This document shows positions 52,342 through 60,145 of a stretch of DNA of 64,000 bases, piece after piece; position 1 is the stretch's first letter, and every line of letters begins with the position of its first letter. This stretch comes from G963422745 sp963422745 (lineage in GTDB: Bacteria > Actinomycetota > Acidimicrobiia > Acidimicrobiales > Aldehydirespiratoraceae). The stretch lies in contig OY730477.1 of NCBI GenBank assembly GCA_963422745.1, positions 558,001-622,000 on the forward strand, in the 5' to 3' direction. A program made the position numbers and the translations under genes. Under the pieces are notes generated by a model, which did no database searches, was not told where the DNA came from, and was given only the letters and a program-made list of their open reading frames with translations.

Positions 52342-53178
52342 ATGGCTATCCGTTCCCGCAAACCGACCAGCCCAGGCCGCCGGGCCCAGACCTCATCGGA
52401 CTTCTCCGAGATCACCAGGTCAACCCCTGAAAAGGCCCTGCTTGCCCCCAAAAAGGCCACGGGAGGACGCAACAACCACGGCCGCAAGACGTCACGCCAC
52501 CGCGGCGGTGGCCACAAGCGGCGATACCGCGTTATCGATTTCCGCCGCACCAAAGACGGTGTGTTAGCTACGGTGGCGTCGTTGGAATACGACCCGAATC
52601 GAACCTGCAACATCGCTTTGCTTCACTATCACGACGGCGAGAAACGCTACATTCTCGCTCCCCGAAATCTGCAGGTCGGCGATCTTGTTGAGTCGGGCCC
52701 GCAGGCGGAGATTCGCCCCGGTAACGCTGTGCCTATCCGCAATATCCCCGTTGGTACGGTGATCCACAACGTTGAGCTGAAGCCTGCCGCCGGAGCCAAA
52801 CTGGGTCGCGCGGCCGGGGCGGCCATTCAGTTGGTGGCCAAACAGGGAGATTTCGCTACTCTGCGACTGCCTAGCTCGGAGATGCGCCGGGTGCCTATTG
52901 ACTGCCGGGCCACCGTGGGTGAGGTGGGCAATGCCCAGCATGAACTGATCAAGATTGGCAAGGCGGGCCGCAATCGTTGGCGGGGGATCAAGCCTCAGAC
53001 CCGTGGTGTCGTGATGAATCCCGTCGATCACCCCCATGGCGGAGGCGAAGGCAAGACCTCCGGTGGCCGTCATCCAGTTTCGCCATGGGGCAAGCCCGAA
53101 GGCAGAACACGTCGGGCCAACAAGGAATCCAACAACCTGATCGTGCGCCGCCGCAGGACGCGCGGATCGCGGAGGTAA
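52342..53178 (+). CDS. rplB: 50S ribosomal protein L2
   Basis: 278 residues, standard length. Conserved RNNHGRKTSRHRGGGHKRRYR, RAAGAAIQLVAKQGDFATLRLPS and the C-terminal HPHGGGEGKTSGGRHPVSPWG with the essential His near the peptidyl transferase centre. Confidence 0.97.
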   Translation: MAIRSRKPTSPGRRAQTSSDFSEITRSTPEKALLAPKKATGGRNNHGRKTSRHRGGGHKRRYRVIDFRRTKDGVLATVASLEYDPNRTCNIALLHYHDGEKRYILAPRNLQVGDLVESGPQAEIRPGNAVPIRNIPVGTVIHNVELKPAAGAKLGRAAGAAIQLVAKQGDFATLRLPSSEMRRVPIDCRATVGEVGNAQHELIKIGKAGRNRWRGIKPQTRGVVMNPVDHPHGGGEGKTSGGRHPVSPWGKPEGRTRRANKESNNLIVRRRRTRGSRR

Positions 53179-53183
53179 CACCC

Positions 53184-53462
53184 ATGCCGCGCAGCCTGAA
53201 AAAGGGCCCTTTCGTAGACGATCACCTGCTCCGCAAGATTGATCGTCTCAACGAAGCCGGAGAGAAAAAGGTCGTCAAGACTTGGTCTCGACGCTCCACG
53301 ATCATTCCGGACATGATTGGCCACACCCTCGCAGTTCATGACGGCCGCAAGCACGTGCCTGTCTATGTGACCGAGTCGATGGTCGGTCACAAACTCGGCG
53401 AGTTTGCCCCCACCCGGACATTTCGTTTCCATGCGGGCCAAGAGCGGGGAGCGCGTCGATGA
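53184..53462 (+). CDS. rpsS: 30S ribosomal protein S19
   Basis: 92 residues from ATG 53184: MPRSLKKGPFVDDHLLRKI, RRSTIIPDMIGHTLAVHDG and GHKLGEFAPTRTFRFH. The longer open frame back to 52977 is out of phase with rplB and not coding. GGAGG lies about 8 nt upstream. Binds the 16S head with S13. Confidence 0.97.
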   Translation: MPRSLKKGPFVDDHLLRKIDRLNEAGEKKVVKTWSRRSTIIPDMIGHTLAVHDGRKHVPVYVTESMVGHKLGEFAPTRTFRFHAGQERGARR

Positions 53463-54139
53463 CTGGCACCATCACCGATACGACGCCCACTACCAAAGCG
53501 AAACTGCGCAACCTGCGCACGTCGGCCTTCAAGGCTCGTGAGGTGCTCGACCTGATTCGACACAAGAGTTACTCCGAAGCATCGGAGATCCTTGAGTTCT
53601 CCGAGCGCGCAGTCTCCCGCGATATCGCCAAGGTGCTTGATTCGGCTGTGGCGAACGCCGAGCACAACGATTATCAGGTCGCCGAGGAACTCTACGTGTC
53701 GGCTTGTTACGCCGATGAGGGTCCGACGCTCAAACGCTGGCGTCCACGGGCCCGCGGTCGTGCCACGAGCATTCTCAAGCGCACCTGTCATGTCACCGTC
53801 GTTGTGAGCCGCTATGACAGTGCGACACTTGAACGGGCCCAAAATGCCCCGGCGCGCCGGGCAGCCGCAACGGGCGGGACCGAAGCCCGCCGTCGTCGGG
53901 TGCTGCAATCGCTGAGGTCAAGGACGGCGAGCAGACGTGCTGAGGATCCCGATGACGAAGTCGCCGAGCCGACCGTCTCCGAGCAGGCCGCTGAAATCGT
54001 CGCTCTTACTGCTGCCTCCATCGAAGCTGCCGACTCCAGAGATCCAGGCGACGACCAGGATCTACCGGACGGAGCGGACCTTGACAATAGTGACGGGCTC
54101 AACGATTCCGTCGAGGCGGCCGAAGAGGACAAGTTGTAG
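53459..54139 (+). CDS. rplV: 50S ribosomal protein L22 with long acidic C-terminal extension
   Basis: 226 residues, twice the usual about 110-115. The L22 core is clear (KAREVLDLIRHKSYSEAS, AVANAEHNDYQVAEELYV, PTLKRWRPRARGRATSILKRT, HVTVVV). After about residue 120 comes an Arg-rich stretch and then an Asp/Glu/Ala-rich tail of about 85 residues, which would project from the ribosome surface. Overlaps rpsS by 4 bp. Confidence 0.95.
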   Translation: MTGTITDTTPTTKAKLRNLRTSAFKAREVLDLIRHKSYSEASEILEFSERAVSRDIAKVLDSAVANAEHNDYQVAEELYVSACYADEGPTLKRWRPRARGRATSILKRTCHVTVVVSRYDSATLERAQNAPARRAAATGGTEARRRRVLQSLRSRTASRRAEDPDDEVAEPTVSEQAAEIVALTAASIEAADSRDPGDDQDLPDGADLDNSDGLNDSVEAAEEDKL

Positions 54140-54142
54140 ACC

Positions 54143-55045
54143 ATGGGACAAAAGATCAACCCTTACGGCTTCAGGTTGGGAGTAACCACAGACTGGAAGA
54201 GTCGCTGGTTCGCCGATCGCAAGGAGTACGCCGACAATGTGGTCGAGGATTGGCAGATCCGCAACTACCTGCTCACCGAACTGCCACATGCCGCCATCAG
54301 CCGTGTTGAGGTTGAGCGCACCCGTGAACGTTTGCGAATAGACGTTCACACCGCCCGCCCGGGCATCGTAATCGGGCGGCGCGGGTCTGAAGCCGACCGG
54401 CTTCGGACAGGTCTCGCTGCAATCAGCGGAAACCCCAAGGTCCAGCTCAACATTCAAGAGATCAAGCAACCTGAACTTGATGCGGTTCTGATCGCCCAGG
54501 GCATCGCCGATCAGCTTGCGGGACGAGTTGCATTTCGGCGTGCGATGAAACGTGCCGTGCAAAACGCCCAGAAAGCAGGAGCGCTCGGCATTCGGGTTCA
54601 GTGTTCGGGCCGACTTGGTGGTTCCGAAATGGCTCGTACGGAGTGGTACCGGGAGGGTCGAGTTCCGCTGCACACCCTTAGATCTGATGTTGACTACGGA
54701 TTCCGGGAAGCGCGAACAACCGCGGGACGTATCGGTGTCAAGGTCTGGCTGTACAAGGGAGACATCCTCCCCTACAAAACCCACGCCGAAGATAAGGCCA
54801 CTCTCGAAGCCGCAATGGCTGCAGGCGAAACCAGCGGGCAGTCCAGACCCAGACGGATCGTGTCAAGCGCGGCTGCCCGGCGCCGGGTGTCCACACCACA
54901 AACCGACGCCGAGTCCGACGCCGAACCCGCACCGTTGATTCCCGAAGCCGATCCCGAGTTCGAGAAGCTCCTTGACGAGGAGGACGCCATTGAGGCCTCC
55001 ACCCGCGAGCACAGCGAAACCCCGCACTTTCGTACCGATGATTGA
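54143..55045 (+). CDS. rpsC: 30S ribosomal protein S3 with acidic tail
   Basis: 300 residues. MGQKINPYGFRLGVTTDWKS, the KH-domain loop GIVIGRRGSEADRL, and the C-terminal domain through VKVWLYKGDIL are canonical. Residues from about 235 form an extra charged tail, as in many actinobacteria but long. Binds 16S RNA at the mRNA entry site. Confidence 0.96.
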   Translation: MGQKINPYGFRLGVTTDWKSRWFADRKEYADNVVEDWQIRNYLLTELPHAAISRVEVERTRERLRIDVHTARPGIVIGRRGSEADRLRTGLAAISGNPKVQLNIQEIKQPELDAVLIAQGIADQLAGRVAFRRAMKRAVQNAQKAGALGIRVQCSGRLGGSEMARTEWYREGRVPLHTLRSDVDYGFREARTTAGRIGVKVWLYKGDILPYKTHAEDKATLEAAMAAGETSGQSRPRRIVSSAAARRRVSTPQTDAESDAEPAPLIPEADPEFEKLLDEEDAIEASTREHSETPHFRTDD

Positions 55046-55054
55046 GTTGTCGCC

Positions 55055-55471
55055 ATGTTGATGCCCAAAAAGGTCAAGCATCGAAAACACCACCGCGGAC
55101 GCACCAAGGGAACGTCAAGAGGACGTGCTGAGGTCACCTACGGCGACTACGGCATCCAGGCACTCGAGCCGGGATGGATAACCGCACGTCAGATCGAAGC
55201 AGCCCGTGTCGCCATGACCCGACACATCAAGCGAGGCGGCAAAGTGTGGATCAACGTCTTCCCCGACAAGCCCGTCACCCAAAAACCAGCCGAAACCCGG
55301 ATGGGTTCGGGCAAAGGCAACCCAGAAAAATGGGTCGCTGTAGTGCGTCCGGGTCGGGTGATGTTTGAGTTGACCTACCACGACGAAGCAATTGCACGCG
55401 CCGCTATTGATCGCGCCATCCAGAAGCTGCCGATCAAGGCGCGTTTCATCAGTCGCGAGGAGGCGTTTTAA
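55055..55471 (+). CDS. rplP: 50S ribosomal protein L16
   Basis: 138 residues: MLMPKKVKHRKHHRGRTKG, GDYGIQALEPGWITARQIEAAR, GSGKGNPEKWVAVV. Contacts the A-site tRNA elbow. Start ATG 55055; the second ATG (MPKK) at 55061 is possible. Confidence 0.97.
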   Translation: MLMPKKVKHRKHHRGRTKGTSRGRAEVTYGDYGIQALEPGWITARQIEAARVAMTRHIKRGGKVWINVFPDKPVTQKPAETRMGSGKGNPEKWVAVVRPGRVMFELTYHDEAIARAAIDRAIQKLPIKARFISREEAF

Positions 55472-55704
55472 TGGCCAAGGCCAAAGCTCTTGTGCAACTC
55501 GGAGACACCGACCTCGCCGAACGGCTTGACGAAGCCAAACAGGAGTTGTTCAATCTACGATTCCAGCTCGCCACCGGCCAGCTCGACGATTCGTCGCGTG
55601 TTCGTCGCACCAAAAGGGAGATCGCTCGCGTTCTCACCGAAATCCGTGCGCGTGAAATCGCCGACGCCGAGGCACTGGCCCCAGCTCTTGAGGAGGTTCG
55701 CTGA
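55471..55704 (+). CDS. rpmC: 50S ribosomal protein L29
   Basis: 77 residues, helical hairpin; LDEAKQELFNLRFQLATGQLDDSSRVRRTKREIARV is the family core, quoted in part as LFNLRFQLATGQL. ATG overlaps the rplP stop (TAATG). Confidence 0.96.
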   Translation: MAKAKALVQLGDTDLAERLDEAKQELFNLRFQLATGQLDDSSRVRRTKREIARVLTEIRAREIADAEALAPALEEVR

Positions 55705-55973
55705 TGGCGGATCAGACAAAAGGCCGCAACGCCCGAAAGGTTCGAGATGGTCTGGTCGTGTCCGACAAGATGGACAAGACCGTGGTGGTGGAGACCGTCG
55801 ATCGAGTACGCCATGCGCGTTACGCCAAGACGGTTCAACGAAACAAGCGTCTACACGTCCACGATGAGGACAACACCCTCAACCTGGGCGACCGGGTCCG
55901 CGTGCAGGAAACCCGCCCGATCTCAAAGAACAAGCGTTGGCGACTGCTGGAGATCCTGGAGCGAGCGAAATGA
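55704..55973 (+). CDS. rpsQ: 30S ribosomal protein S17
   Basis: 89 residues. RKVRDGLVVSDKMDKTVVV, an OB-fold, and LGDRVRVQETRPISKNKRWRL are typical. Overlaps rpmC by 1 bp and rplN by 4 bp. Confidence 0.97.
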   Translation: MADQTKGRNARKVRDGLVVSDKMDKTVVVETVDRVRHARYAKTVQRNKRLHVHDEDNTLNLGDRVRVQETRPISKNKRWRLLEILERAK

Positions 55974-56338
55974 TCCAGCAGGAATCCCGTCTGCGGGTCG
56001 CCGATAACTCCGGTGCCAAGGAGGTCCTGTGCATCAAGGTGCTCGGTGGATCGAAGCGACGTTATGCCTCAATTGGCGACGTTCTCGTCGCCACCGTCAA
56101 AGACGCCATACCGAGCGCGACTGTCAAGCGCGGAGATGTAGTGAAGTGTGTTGTGGTTCGGGTGAAAAAGGAAAAGCGTCGCCCGGACGGCAGCTACATC
56201 CGTTTTGATGAGAATGCGGCGGTGTTGATCAACGACCAGCACCAGCCACGCGGCACTCGTATCTTCGGCCCGGTCGGACGCGAACTCCGCGACAAACAGT
56301 TCATGCGTATCGTTTCTCTGGCGCCGGAGGTTCTGTGA
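55970..56338 (+). CDS. rplN: 50S ribosomal protein L14
   Basis: 122 residues, exactly the usual length, from ATG 55970: MIQQESRLRVADNSGAKEVLCIKV and RGTRIFGPVGRELRDKQFMRIVSLAPEVL (quoted in part). Its TGA stop overlaps the ATG of a 22-codon micro-ORF leading to rplX. Confidence 0.97.
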   Translation: MIQQESRLRVADNSGAKEVLCIKVLGGSKRRYASIGDVLVATVKDAIPSATVKRGDVVKCVVVRVKKEKRRPDGSYIRFDENAAVLINDQHQPRGTRIFGPVGRELRDKQFMRIVSLAPEVL

Positions 56339-56406
56339 TGAACACCAAATTCCGACACCCAGAACCTGTCCACATGCGCTTTGAGCGAATGGCGGTACTG
56401 TCGTGA
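56338..56406 (+). CDS. 22-codon micro-ORF bridging rplN and rplX
   Basis: ATG at 56338 shares its A with the rplN stop TGA, and its own TGA (56404-56406) overlaps the rplX GTG at 56403. The frame encodes MNTKFRHPEPVHMRFERMAV plus two residues. No family recognised. In the canonical spc operon rplX follows rplN after a short gap, so this may be a translated coupler that carries ribosomes to rplX, which has only a weak ribosome site. Confidence 0.45.
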   Translation: MNTKFRHPEPVHMRFERMAVLS

Positions 56407-56714
56407 AGATCATCAAAGGCGACCGTGTCGTTGTCTTGTCCGGTAAGGACCGCGGTGCCCAAGGCATCGTCGAAAAGGCCTTTCCAGCTATCGGTAAGGT
56501 CATTGTTGAAGGTGTCAACATCGCTCGCAAGCATCAAGCCCCCACCCGCGGTGATCAACAAGGCGGGATAATTGACAAGGCGATGCCCATCCAAGTGTCC
56601 AACGTCGCGGTGATCAGCCCCAAAGACAACAAAGCAACCCGCGTGGGTTACCGAATCGAAGCCAACGGCACCAAGGTCCGTATCTGTCGCCGAACGGGAG
56701 CCGAGATCAAGTGA
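56403..56714 (+). CDS. rplX: 50S ribosomal protein L24
   Basis: 103 residues, GTG start. KOW motif GDRVVVLSGKDRGAQGIV and the VEGVNIARKHQAP segment are typical; the C terminus reads VRICRRTGAEIK. Starts 50S assembly. Its stop overlaps rplE. Confidence 0.96.
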   Translation: MKIIKGDRVVVLSGKDRGAQGIVEKAFPAIGKVIVEGVNIARKHQAPTRGDQQGGIIDKAMPIQVSNVAVISPKDNKATRVGYRIEANGTKVRICRRTGAEIK

Positions 56715-57274
56715 GCACCTCCGTCCGACCCCGTATGCGCAGCAGGTACGAAACCGAAATGCGAGCAGCCCTTCAGCAAGAACTGGGCCTCCCGAACGTG
56801 ATGATGGTGCCGAAGCTTGACAAGATCGTGCTCAATATGGGCGTGGGGGAAGCGGTCGTTCAGGCCAAGCTGCTTGAAGGCGCAATGGCAGATATGGAAA
56901 CCATCGCTGGTCAGAAGCCGGTCGTGACCCGAGCCAGGAAGTCGCTCGCAGGGTTCAAGCTGAGAGCGGGACAGGCAATCGGCTGCAAGGTCACCCTCCG
57001 CGGAGCTCGAATGTACGAGTTCTTTGATCGTTTGGTTTCGCTGGCGATACCGCGGATACGCGACTTCCGTGGGCTGTCGCCGAGATCCTTTGACGGTCAT
57101 GGCAACTACACGTTCGGCGTCACAGAACAACTTATTTTTCCCGAAATCGACTACGACAAAGTCGAAGCCATAAGGGGAATGGACATCACAATCGTAACGA
57201 CGGCTACCGAGGACGAACATGCACGGGCGCTGCTAACAGCGCTCGGGTTTCCGTTCAGAACACAGGGACACTGA
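56711..57274 (+). CDS. rplE: 50S ribosomal protein L5
   Basis: 187 residues. NVMMVPKLDKIVLNMGVGEA, GQKPVVTRARKSLAGFKLR, YTFGVTEQLIFPEIDYD and GMDITIVTTA are conserved. Binds 5S rRNA and contacts the P-site tRNA. Confidence 0.97.
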   Translation: MSTSVRPRMRSRYETEMRAALQQELGLPNVMMVPKLDKIVLNMGVGEAVVQAKLLEGAMADMETIAGQKPVVTRARKSLAGFKLRAGQAIGCKVTLRGARMYEFFDRLVSLAIPRIRDFRGLSPRSFDGHGNYTFGVTEQLIFPEIDYDKVEAIRGMDITIVTTATEDEHARALLTALGFPFRTQGH

Positions 57275-57277
57275 TCC

Positions 57278-57463
57278 ATGGCTAAGAAAGCTCTTGCCAA
57301 GAAACAACAGCGCACCCCGAAATTCAGAGTGCGTGCCTACACCCGGTGCCGTCGATGCGGTCGACCGCATTCGGTGTACCGCAAGTTTGGCCTATGTCGG
57401 ATTTGTTTACGCAAGATGGCCCACGCCGGTGAGTTACCAGGCGTGAAGAAGGCGAGCTGGTGA
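57278..57463 (+). CDS. rpsN: 30S ribosomal protein S14 type Z
   Basis: 61 residues, the short zinc-binding form with CRRCG and CRICLR pairs. Zinc-type S14 in the spc operon is the standard copy in actinobacteria and Firmicutes. Confidence 0.96.
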   Translation: MAKKALAKKQQRTPKFRVRAYTRCRRCGRPHSVYRKFGLCRICLRKMAHAGELPGVKKASW

Positions 57464-57482
57464 GGAGAAAAAGGCAGCAACT

Positions 57483-57887
57483 ATGACGATGACAGACCCG
57501 ATTGCCGACATGCTGACCCGCATTCGCAACGCCAACGTGGCCATGCATGATGATGTGGCGATGCCCTCCTCCAAGCAACGGCGCGCACTGGCGGAGGTGC
57601 TGATGCGGGAGGGATACATTGCCTCCTTCGAAGAGACCGACAATGTCACCAAACCCGGCAAGACGCTTACGATCGCAATGAAGTACAGTCCCGAACGCGC
57701 ACGTGTGATTTCGGGACTACGGCGCGTGTCCAAGCCCGGGCTCCGCATCTATCGCCGACGTCACGAGATCCCGCGTGTTCAAGGCGGGCTCGGTGTGGCC
57801 GTGGTGTCAACCAACAAGGGGCTCATGTCGGATCGCGAAGCTCGCAGGAATCGCATGGGCGGCGAAATCCTGTGTTTCGTGTGGTGA
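57483..57887 (+). CDS. rpsH: 30S ribosomal protein S8
   Basis: 134 residues. DPIADMLTRIRNANVA at the N terminus, KPGLRIYRRRHEIPRV and STNKGLMSDREARRNRMGGEILC at the C terminus (quoted in part). In E. coli S8 represses the spc operon; no obvious S8 mimic was sought here. Confidence 0.97.
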   Translation: MTMTDPIADMLTRIRNANVAMHDDVAMPSSKQRRALAEVLMREGYIASFEETDNVTKPGKTLTIAMKYSPERARVISGLRRVSKPGLRIYRRRHEIPRVQGGLGVAVVSTNKGLMSDREARRNRMGGEILCFVW

Positions 57888-57906
57888 GCGAGATGAAGAG
57901 GAATCA

Positions 57907-58446
57907 ATGTCTCGAGTAGGCAAGGCTCCCATCACTATTCCAGCTGATGTGGAGGTGTCAATTGATGGTTCCACCGTCACCGTAAAGGGCTCACGGGGAA
58001 CTCTCGTGCGGGAACTACCCGCCGGGATCAGTGCGCGCACAGACAACGAATCTCTGCTTGTGGAGCGCCCCGACGACAGTTCCGGATCCAAGGCGTTACA
58101 CGGCCTGAGTAGGTCACTGGTCAACAACATGGTTATCGGAGTGAGCCAAGGTTTCACCAAGGAACTGCAGATCCGAGGAGTCGGCTATAGAGCAATCGCC
58201 AAAGGACCGGGTTCCTTGGAGTTGGCGCTTGGTTTCAGTCATCCAGTAAAGATCTCCGCGCCGTCCGGCATTGAGTTTGAGGTACCGATCCAGACTCAGA
58301 TCCTCATCAAAGGGATTGACAAGCAGCTTGTGGGACAGGTAGCCGCCGACATCCGCAAGTGGCGCAAGCCCGAGCCTTACAAGGGTAAAGGTATCCGCTA
58401 TCTCGGCGAGCGAGTGATCCGCAAATCCGGAAAGGCGGCGAAATAG
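57907..58446 (+). CDS. rplF: 50S ribosomal protein L6
   Basis: 179 residues from ATG 57907 (GAAGAGGA upstream): MSRVGKAPITIPADVEV, VSQGFTKELQIRGVGYRA, GFSHPVKISAPSGIEFEVP and the C-terminal RKWRKPEPYKGKGIRY. The open frame back to 57775 overlaps rpsH and is not used. Confidence 0.97.
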   Translation: MSRVGKAPITIPADVEVSIDGSTVTVKGSRGTLVRELPAGISARTDNESLLVERPDDSSGSKALHGLSRSLVNNMVIGVSQGFTKELQIRGVGYRAIAKGPGSLELALGFSHPVKISAPSGIEFEVPIQTQILIKGIDKQLVGQVAADIRKWRKPEPYKGKGIRYLGERVIRKSGKAAK

Positions 58447-58448
58447 TC

Positions 58449-58832
58449 ATGTCGGTTACGTCACCGAGTCCAGGTTCGACAAGAAGTCGCCGCCAGGCCC
58501 GTATTCGGCGGCACCATCGTGTTCGCAAGATCCTAAAGGGCACACCCGAGCGCCCACGCTTGGCCGTTTTTCGCTCCAGTCGACATATCTCCGCTCAGCT
58601 AATCGACGACACGGCTGGAACTACCTTGGCTTCGGCCTCCACAACCGAATCCGAATTGCGCTCTCACCACAATGGCAACATACAAGCCGCGTCCCTGATC
58701 GGGTCTGTACTCGCGCAGCGAGCGCTGGCGGCTGGCGTTGAGTCTGTAGTGTTTGATCGCGGCGGTTTTCGTTACCACGGTCGGGTGGCGGCACTAGCCG
58801 AAGCAGCCCGCGAAGGAGGACTCAGGTTCTGA
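58449..58832 (+). CDS. rplR: 50S ribosomal protein L18
   Basis: 127 residues: RHHRVRKILKGTPERPRLAVFRSSRHI, quoted in part, GTTLASASTTE and VFDRGGFRYHGRVAALAEAAREGGL. Binds 5S rRNA with L5. Its TGA overlaps the rpsE ATG by one base. Confidence 0.96.
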   Translation: MSVTSPSPGSTRSRRQARIRRHHRVRKILKGTPERPRLAVFRSSRHISAQLIDDTAGTTLASASTTESELRSHHNGNIQAASLIGSVLAQRALAAGVESVVFDRGGFRYHGRVAALAEAAREGGLRF

Positions 58833-59434
58833 TGGCCTTTACCCGCAACAACGAACGCGACAATCCCCGCGACGGCGGTCAAGGCCTCCGCGAGGCTCGC
58901 GTTATCAACATCAATCGTGTGGCCAAAGTCGTAAAAGGCGGGCGTCGTTTCTCTTTCAGTGCGCTGGTCGTGATAGGCGACGGTGCCGGTAGGGTCGGCC
59001 TCGGGTACGGCAAGGCCAAAGAGGTTCCTCTCGCCATCCAAAAAGGCACGGACGAAGCCCGGCGCAGCCTGTTTTCGGTGCCAATGGCGGGTTCCACTAT
59101 CGTGCACGAAACAATCGGCGAACTAGGCGCCGGGCGTGTCATGTTGAAACCAGCCGCCCCAGGTACCGGAGTGATCGCTGGCGGGGCCGCCCGAGCTATT
59201 CTTGAAGAAGCTGGCATACATGATGTGTTGTGCAAATCGTTGGGCTCACCCAACCACATCAACGTGGCCCGTGCCACCATCAACGGCCTCAAGAGCTTGC
59301 GTCGCCCTGACGAGGTAGCTCGTCTGCGGGGCCTTGAGCCGGACCAGTTCGTTCCAGCGGCTTTGTGGAAGGCGTATCGTGAGACCGAAAGCGCTGCCTC
59401 CGCGGCTTCCGCTGCGTTGGGTGAAGCATCGTGA
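58832..59434 (+). CDS. rpsE: 30S ribosomal protein S5
   Basis: 200 residues. RVININRVAKVVKGGRRFSF, VGLGYGKAKEVPLAIQKGT, HINVARATINGLKSL. The loop near the decoding region, where ambiguity mutations map in E. coli, is intact. Slight C-terminal Ala-rich tail. Confidence 0.97.
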   Translation: MAFTRNNERDNPRDGGQGLREARVININRVAKVVKGGRRFSFSALVVIGDGAGRVGLGYGKAKEVPLAIQKGTDEARRSLFSVPMAGSTIVHETIGELGAGRVMLKPAAPGTGVIAGGAARAILEEAGIHDVLCKSLGSPNHINVARATINGLKSLRRPDEVARLRGLEPDQFVPAALWKAYRETESAASAASAALGEAS

Positions 59435-59616
59435 CGGAACTCAAAGTCACCCAGGTTCGCAGTTCGATTGGCTGCAAACCCAAACAACGCGGCACGTTGC
59501 GAGCACTGGGCCTGCGAGGCATTGGTCGTAGCAACACACATCGGGACCGCCCAGAGATCCGCGGCATGATCGCCCGTGTTTCTCATCTTGTTGAGGTAAT
59601 CGAGACCGAAAAATGA
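59431..59616 (+). CDS. rpmD: 50S ribosomal protein L30
   Basis: 61 residues: ELKVTQVRSSIGCKPKQRGTLRALGL and the short HLVEVIE strand. Standard size; overlaps rpsE and rplO by 4 bp each. Confidence 0.95.
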   Translation: MTELKVTQVRSSIGCKPKQRGTLRALGLRGIGRSNTHRDRPEIRGMIARVSHLVEVIETEK

Positions 59617-60104
59617 TCAAGCTTCACGATCTCCAACCGCCGGCGGGTTCAAGCCGCCGCCGCAAGCGTAAGGGCCGCGGTATCGCTGGCAAGGGCGGAA
59701 AGACCGCAGGCCGAGGCACCAAAGGACAACGCGCCCGTGGCACTGTGCCGATCGGATTCGAGGGCGGCCAGATGCCGTTGCTGCGTCGCGTGCCCAAGCT
59801 GCGTGGTTTCACCAACCCGTTCCGTGTCGAATACCAGCCGGTCAACCTCGACACGATCGCCCAGACAGGCTTACACGAGATAGATCCGGAGATTCTGTAC
59901 AGCCGGGGGCTTGTTTCCAAGGGTGCGCTGATAAAGATCCTCGGCCGTGGCGAGATCAACTTGGCGGTCCGCGTACGTGCCCACGCCTTTTCGCGCTCCG
60001 CGACGGAGGCAATCACCGCAGCCGGAGGCACCGTTCACACACTTGACCTGCCGTGGAAGGTCCGTCGGCCACACGGAAGCTTTAACCAACACACCAACCG
60101 CTGA
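59613..60104 (+). CDS. rplO: 50S ribosomal protein L15
   Basis: 163 residues. MIKLHDLQPPAGSSRRRKRKGRG, GKGGKTAGRGTKGQRARG and GFEGGQMPLLRRVPKLRGF are characteristic Gly/Arg-rich segments that thread into 23S RNA. 41 bp separate it from secY. Confidence 0.96.
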   Translation: MIKLHDLQPPAGSSRRRKRKGRGIAGKGGKTAGRGTKGQRARGTVPIGFEGGQMPLLRRVPKLRGFTNPFRVEYQPVNLDTIAQTGLHEIDPEILYSRGLVSKGALIKILGRGEINLAVRVRAHAFSRSATEAITAAGGTVHTLDLPWKVRRPHGSFNQHTNR

Positions 60105-60145
60105 TCGCGACGGCTCAACGCCAAACAGGCCCCGGGAGGTCATCA

